The position numbers were made by a program, and so were the translations under genes. Positions 6,792-8,986 of a stretch of DNA of 8,986 bases are shown in pieces (position 1 is the stretch's first letter; each line of letters starts with the position of its first letter). The notes below the pieces were generated by a model. The model had not been told where the DNA came from and made no database searches. It saw nothing but the letters and a program-made list of their open reading frames with translations. The DNA is from an uncultured Bacilli bacterium (GTDB taxonomy: Bacteria; Bacillota_I; Bacilli_A; RF39; UBA660), in contig CAJUHL010000068.1 of NCBI GenBank assembly GCA_910586425.1, positions 1 through 8,986 of the forward strand. Reading direction: 5' to 3'.

Positions 6792-8001
6792 AATCATAAA
6801 ATATATCACTTTCTTTTTCATTTTTTGTATTTGCTGTTGGGGGATTGTCAATCTAATCGGTTTCCAAATTCATTCCAAATATAAACAAGAATTCCTTCAA
6901 CAAGAACAAATTTTAATTGGCCAAATTTTAAAAGAACATCCCGAATTAGAAGAAAAAATCATTGAAATTTTATTAAACAATCAAAAAGAAGAACAACTGG
7001 GGGAAGCTTTTTTTGAAACGTATGGAATAGATTTGGAAAGTTATGATAATATTCACTCTATTTATGCACTGAAGGAATATACCATTCAAAAAGTAACTAT
7101 TTTATATGTATTTATGATGGGACTCTTTGCTTATTTATTAGTGCATTATATGATAAAACAACACAAACAAATAAACCAAGTGACAGATTATTTAAACCAA
7201 ATTTTAAATGGAGATTACTCTTTAGGACTTCATGAATATGATGAAGGAGAAATGAGTTCATTAAAAAATGATATTTATAAAATTACTATTTTGTTAAGAG
7301 AACAAGAAGCATATTCGAAAAATGAAAAGAAACATCTTGAAAGTGTTCTATCGGATATATCTCATCAACTAAAAACACCATTAACAAGTATGTATGTCAT
7401 TAATGATATTTTACAAAATGACGCGATTGATACAGAGAAAAAGAAAGAAATGTTAAGTAAAAATAAAAATCAATTAAAACGAATTGAATGGTTGGTATCC
7501 TCTTTGCTCAAATTATCCAGATTAGATAGTGGTGTAGTGGTAATGCAACCACAATCTGTACAGGCTGAAACTTTAGTACAACAGGCCTTGGAGCCTCTTC
7601 TTATTCCAATGGAACTCAAAGAACAGTCTGTCATCATTACTGGAGAGAAAAGCACCATTTTAGAACTGGATTTGGCATGGACCGTTGAAGCTTTTGTAAA
7701 TTTGCTTAAAAATGCGCATGAACATACCCCTTGCAAAGGAGAAATTCAAATCCGATGGAATGATAATCCTATATATGTTGAATTTCAGATAGAAGACAAT
7801 GGGGAAGGCATTCTTGCATCTGACTTGCCACATATTTTTGAACGTTTTTACATAGGCACATCTAGCAGTAAAGATAGCATTGGCATTGGACTCAATATGG
7901 CTAAAACCATTATTCAAAAACAAAATGGAATTATCACAGTCAAAAGTAAAGAAAAACAAGGGACTGTTTTTACAATAAAATTTTATAAAAATGTTCTTTA
8001 A
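6781..8001 (+). CDS. Two-TM sensor histidine kinase
   Basis: This 406-aa membrane kinase is the partner of the preceding regulator. TM1 spans about residues 5-29, an extracytoplasmic domain of about 70 residues follows (31-102, Glu/Gln/Lys-rich), and TM2 is about 103-125. A HAMP-like linker (126-180) leads to the HisKA dimerisation domain with phosphoacceptor H195 in SDISHQLKTPL. The ATPase domain has the N box NLLKNAHEHT (307-316), G1 DNGEGI (339-344), the F box FERFYIG (353-359) and G2 GIGLNMAK (368-375), all intact. GGGGA lies just before ATG 6781. The small sensor domain gives no clear ligand. Membrane sensors of this size often watch cell-envelope stress or peptide antibiotics, but the usual adjacent ABC transporter is absent, so the signal is unknown. 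Confidence 0.95.
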   Translation: MKNKIIKYITFFFIFCICCWGIVNLIGFQIHSKYKQEFLQQEQILIGQILKEHPELEEKIIEILLNNQKEEQLGEAFFETYGIDLESYDNIHSIYALKEYTIQKVTILYVFMMGLFAYLLVHYMIKQHKQINQVTDYLNQILNGDYSLGLHEYDEGEMSSLKNDIYKITILLREQEAYSKNEKKHLESVLSDISHQLKTPLTSMYVINDILQNDAIDTEKKKEMLSKNKNQLKRIEWLVSSLLKLSRLDSGVVVMQPQSVQAETLVQQALEPLLIPMELKEQSVIITGEKSTILELDLAWTVEAFVNLLKNAHEHTPCKGEIQIRWNDNPIYVEFQIEDNGEGILASDLPHIFERFYIGTSSSKDSIGIGLNMAKTIIQKQNGIITVKSKEKQGTVFTIKFYKNVL

Positions 8002-8030
8002 AGAAATCTAACTGGGTTTCTTTTTTTCTT
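8000..8030 (+). terminator. Intrinsic terminator after the kinase gene
   Basis: AAAGAAATC (8000-8008) pairs with GGTTTCTTT (8015-8023) with one G-U pair and a 6-base loop, followed by TTTTCTT. The stem overlaps the kinase stop codon and the 3' end of the convergent minus-strand gene. Read on the minus strand it lacks a good T-run. Confidence 0.75.
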
Positions 8031-8235
8031 CATCTACAAGGAGATAAAACACCTCTAATTTTTTTAAATATAAGTCATATTCTTGTTCTAATAATTGTGT
8101 GACATCATGATTTCTTTGCGTAACTAGAAATTTATAGTTTTGGGTTTGAAAGGTGTCCAAAGGGTTTAAAATCCCATCCATATAATTTTGTATTACTTCT
8201 TTCTTTTTTTGTACTACCGATAATTTATGATACAT
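8008..8235 (-). CDS. Small hypothetical protein, convergent to the kinase
   Basis: This 75-aa protein is not recognised. It is charged and probably helical, with no membrane segment or signal peptide. It contains VVQKKKEVIQNYMDGI near the start, then TFQTQNYKFLVTQRNHDVTQ, and a Lys-rich end (DEEKKKPS). On the minus strand, AAAGGAAG lies about seven bases before the ATG (cat at 8233-8235), which supports real translation. Its stop codon lies inside the terminator hairpin of the kinase gene, and its start faces away from the first XRE gene across 114 bases. The length, ribosome binding site and lack of overlap with other genes favour a real gene, but I cannot assign a function. Confidence 0.55.
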   Translation of the reverse strand: MYHKLSVVQKKKEVIQNYMDGILNPLDTFQTQNYKFLVTQRNHDVTQLLEQEYDLYLKKLEVFYLLVDEEKKKPS

Positions 8236-8272
8236 GAGGTATCTTCCTTTCGTTTCAACATTTCTAACAAAA

Positions 8273-8346
8273 GTGGTCTTCCTTAAAAAGTGCCTTACTA
8301 GACCACGATTGAAAGCCTAAAAATATGCCACAATATTAGTGGTGGT
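8273..8346. promoter_or_regulatory. Inverted GTGGT/ACCAC motifs upstream of the first XRE gene
   Basis: GTGGTCT (8273-8279) and AGACCAC (8300-8306) are perfect 7-bp inverted repeats. CCAC (8328-8331) and GTGG (8339-8342) form a shorter one, and GTGGTGGT (8339-8346) includes the likely ribosome binding site. TTGAAA (8309-8314) with AATATT (8332-8337) at a 17-base spacing is a possible promoter. The region is shared with the minus-strand gene, so a self-binding XRE operator is plausible but inferred. Confidence 0.45.
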
Positions 8347-8349
8347 ACT

Positions 8350-8589
8350 ATGATAGAAGAAAAGTATTTTGAATTTGATAATAATATCAATCAAACAGTC
8401 ATTAAAAATATCAGAAAATACAGAAAAGCCAAAGGATACACACAAGAACAATTGGCATTGATGGCCGAAATTTCTTACGACTTTATGAGAAAGATTGAAA
8501 CAGGTAAAAGCGGCTTTTCTGTACAAACTTTATATAAACTTTCTGTCGTATTAGAAACAGGCGTAGACTTGCTAATGGGAAGGAAGTAA
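8350..8589 (+). CDS. XRE-family HTH regulator, copy 1
   Basis: This 79-aa protein is essentially one Cro/C1-type helix-turn-helix domain (about residues 17-75). RKYRKAKGYTQEQLALMAEI is helix 1 to helix 2, SYDFMRKIETGKS carries the recognition helix, and FSVQTLYKLSVVLETGVDLL is the rest of the five-helix bundle. It has no sensor or dimerisation domain. A GGTGGT stretch just before ATG 8350 probably serves as the ribosome binding site. A second, closely similar gene follows 106 bases later. Single-domain XRE proteins can be repressors of mobile elements, antitoxins or housekeeping switches. With no toxin or phage gene in view, the target is unknown; self-regulation through the upstream ACCAC motifs is a guess. 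Confidence 0.9.
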   Translation: MIEEKYFEFDNNINQTVIKNIRKYRKAKGYTQEQLALMAEISYDFMRKIETGKSGFSVQTLYKLSVVLETGVDLLMGRK

Positions 8590-8605
8590 ATTCTTTTATG
8601 TGCAT

Positions 8606-8628
8606 AAAAATTATAACATAATTTTTTT
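8606..8628 (+). terminator. Weak A/T-only hairpin between the XRE copies
   Basis: AAAAATTAT (8606-8614) and ATAATTTTT (8618-8626) could pair around a 3-base loop, followed by two more Ts. An all-A/T stem is weak, so this is a possible terminator only. TTTTATG-TG-CATAAAA just before it is another small inverted repeat. Confidence 0.3.
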
Positions 8629-8644
8629 AAAAAGTGTAGTATTG

Positions 8645-8691
8645 AACCACTATAAAATGAATTAAAACGTGCAATAATAATACCGGTGGTT
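8645..8691. promoter_or_regulatory. AACCAC/GTGGTT inverted motif upstream of the second XRE gene
   Basis: AACCAC (8645-8650) and GTGGTT (8686-8691) are perfect inverted 6-mers 35 bases apart. The right one overlaps the GGTGG ribosome binding site and the palindrome ACCGGT (8682-8687). TTGAAC (8642-8647) is a -35-like element, but I see no good -10 at the right spacing. The layout echoes the region upstream of copy 1. Confidence 0.4.
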
Positions 8692-8695
8692 AATC

Positions 8696-8932
8696 ATGGC
8701 AAAAGAGCAGTTTTATAATTTTGACAAAGATATAACGCAAACAATTATACAAAATATTAGAAAATATAGAAAAGCCAAAGGATATACACAAGAACAACTG
8801 GCACTAATGGCAGAGATTTGTTATGACTTCATGAAAAAGATTGAAACAGGTAAAAGTGGCTTTTCCATCCAAACATTATATAAAATATCTGTTGTATTGG
8901 AAACAGGTGTAGATAAACTACTTGAAAAATAG
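8696..8932 (+). CDS. XRE-family HTH regulator, copy 2
   Basis: This 78-aa single-domain Cro/C1-type DNA-binding protein aligns without gaps to copy 1 with about 59 identical residues (roughly 76%). The differences lie mainly in the first 19 residues and the last five. The core from NIRKYRKAKGYTQ to MAEI is identical. Changes in the recognition region are small (S to C, then R to K in YDFMKKIETG), so both may bind the same or very similar sites. GGTGG precedes ATG 8696 by a few bases. Codons in the identical stretches differ at third positions, which indicates an older duplication kept by selection rather than a recent copy. The 54 bases after its stop show no clear terminator or next gene. 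Confidence 0.9.
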   Translation: MAKEQFYNFDKDITQTIIQNIRKYRKAKGYTQEQLALMAEICYDFMKKIETGKSGFSIQTLYKISVVLETGVDKLLEK

Positions 8933-8986
8933 TTAGTGTAGAATAAGTGTGGAGATATAAACCTAAAAAATAGAATTATAACTAAA

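Noticed and set aside
7470..7959. Minus-strand open frames within the histidine kinase gene
   Set aside because: They run opposite the conserved HisKA/ATPase domains and show no independent signal.
8350..8932. XRE genes as the antitoxin of a toxin-antitoxin module
   Set aside because: No toxin-like small gene is adjacent on the same strand, and the minus-strand 75-aa gene shows no toxin-family motif.

Overview
The window is low-GC (about one third GC by eye) with AGGAGG-type ribosome binding sites, the standard code and short hairpin-plus-T-run terminators. Together with an RNase J2-like protein this points to a Bacillota host, most likely a Bacilli or Erysipelotrichia-like lineage. The exact genus cannot be fixed from the sequence. 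It reads as an accessory, decaying left end joined to an ordinary chromosomal block.

Left end (1-1980): a broken Rhs (YD-repeat) gene end, with recognisable core motifs spread over different reading frames and then an unrecognised, frame-broken tail (246-963). An intact small membrane-anchored protein follows 20 bases later and may be an immunity protein that outlived its toxin. After a terminator lies a 5'-truncated relic (1601-1810) whose end resembles the C-terminus of FGE-sulfatase/C-type-lectin-like surface or phage proteins. A perfect 12-bp inverted repeat that also holds a promoter separates this debris from the next block.

Middle (2012-6005): an RNase J family protein that has lost most metal-binding residues (J2-like), a cysteine-rich 140-aa protein of unknown function, then after a terminator a class I-type cysteine desulfurase whose stop overlaps the start of a cysteine- and tryptophan-rich pentapeptide-repeat protein.

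Right end (6105-8932): an OmpR-family response regulator and a two-TM histidine kinase, overlapping by 11 bases and closed by a terminator. No transporter or other obvious target gene lies beside them. A small convergent gene of unknown function lies on the minus strand. Last come two tandem, about 76% identical single-domain XRE regulators, with ACCAC/GTGGT inverted motifs upstream of each.

I did not find a clearly new defence or other multi-gene system. The items most worth a second look are the degenerate RNase J and its cysteine-rich neighbour, the desulfurase-pentapeptide pair, the Rhs ruin with an apparently intact downstream gene, and the duplicated XRE pair.
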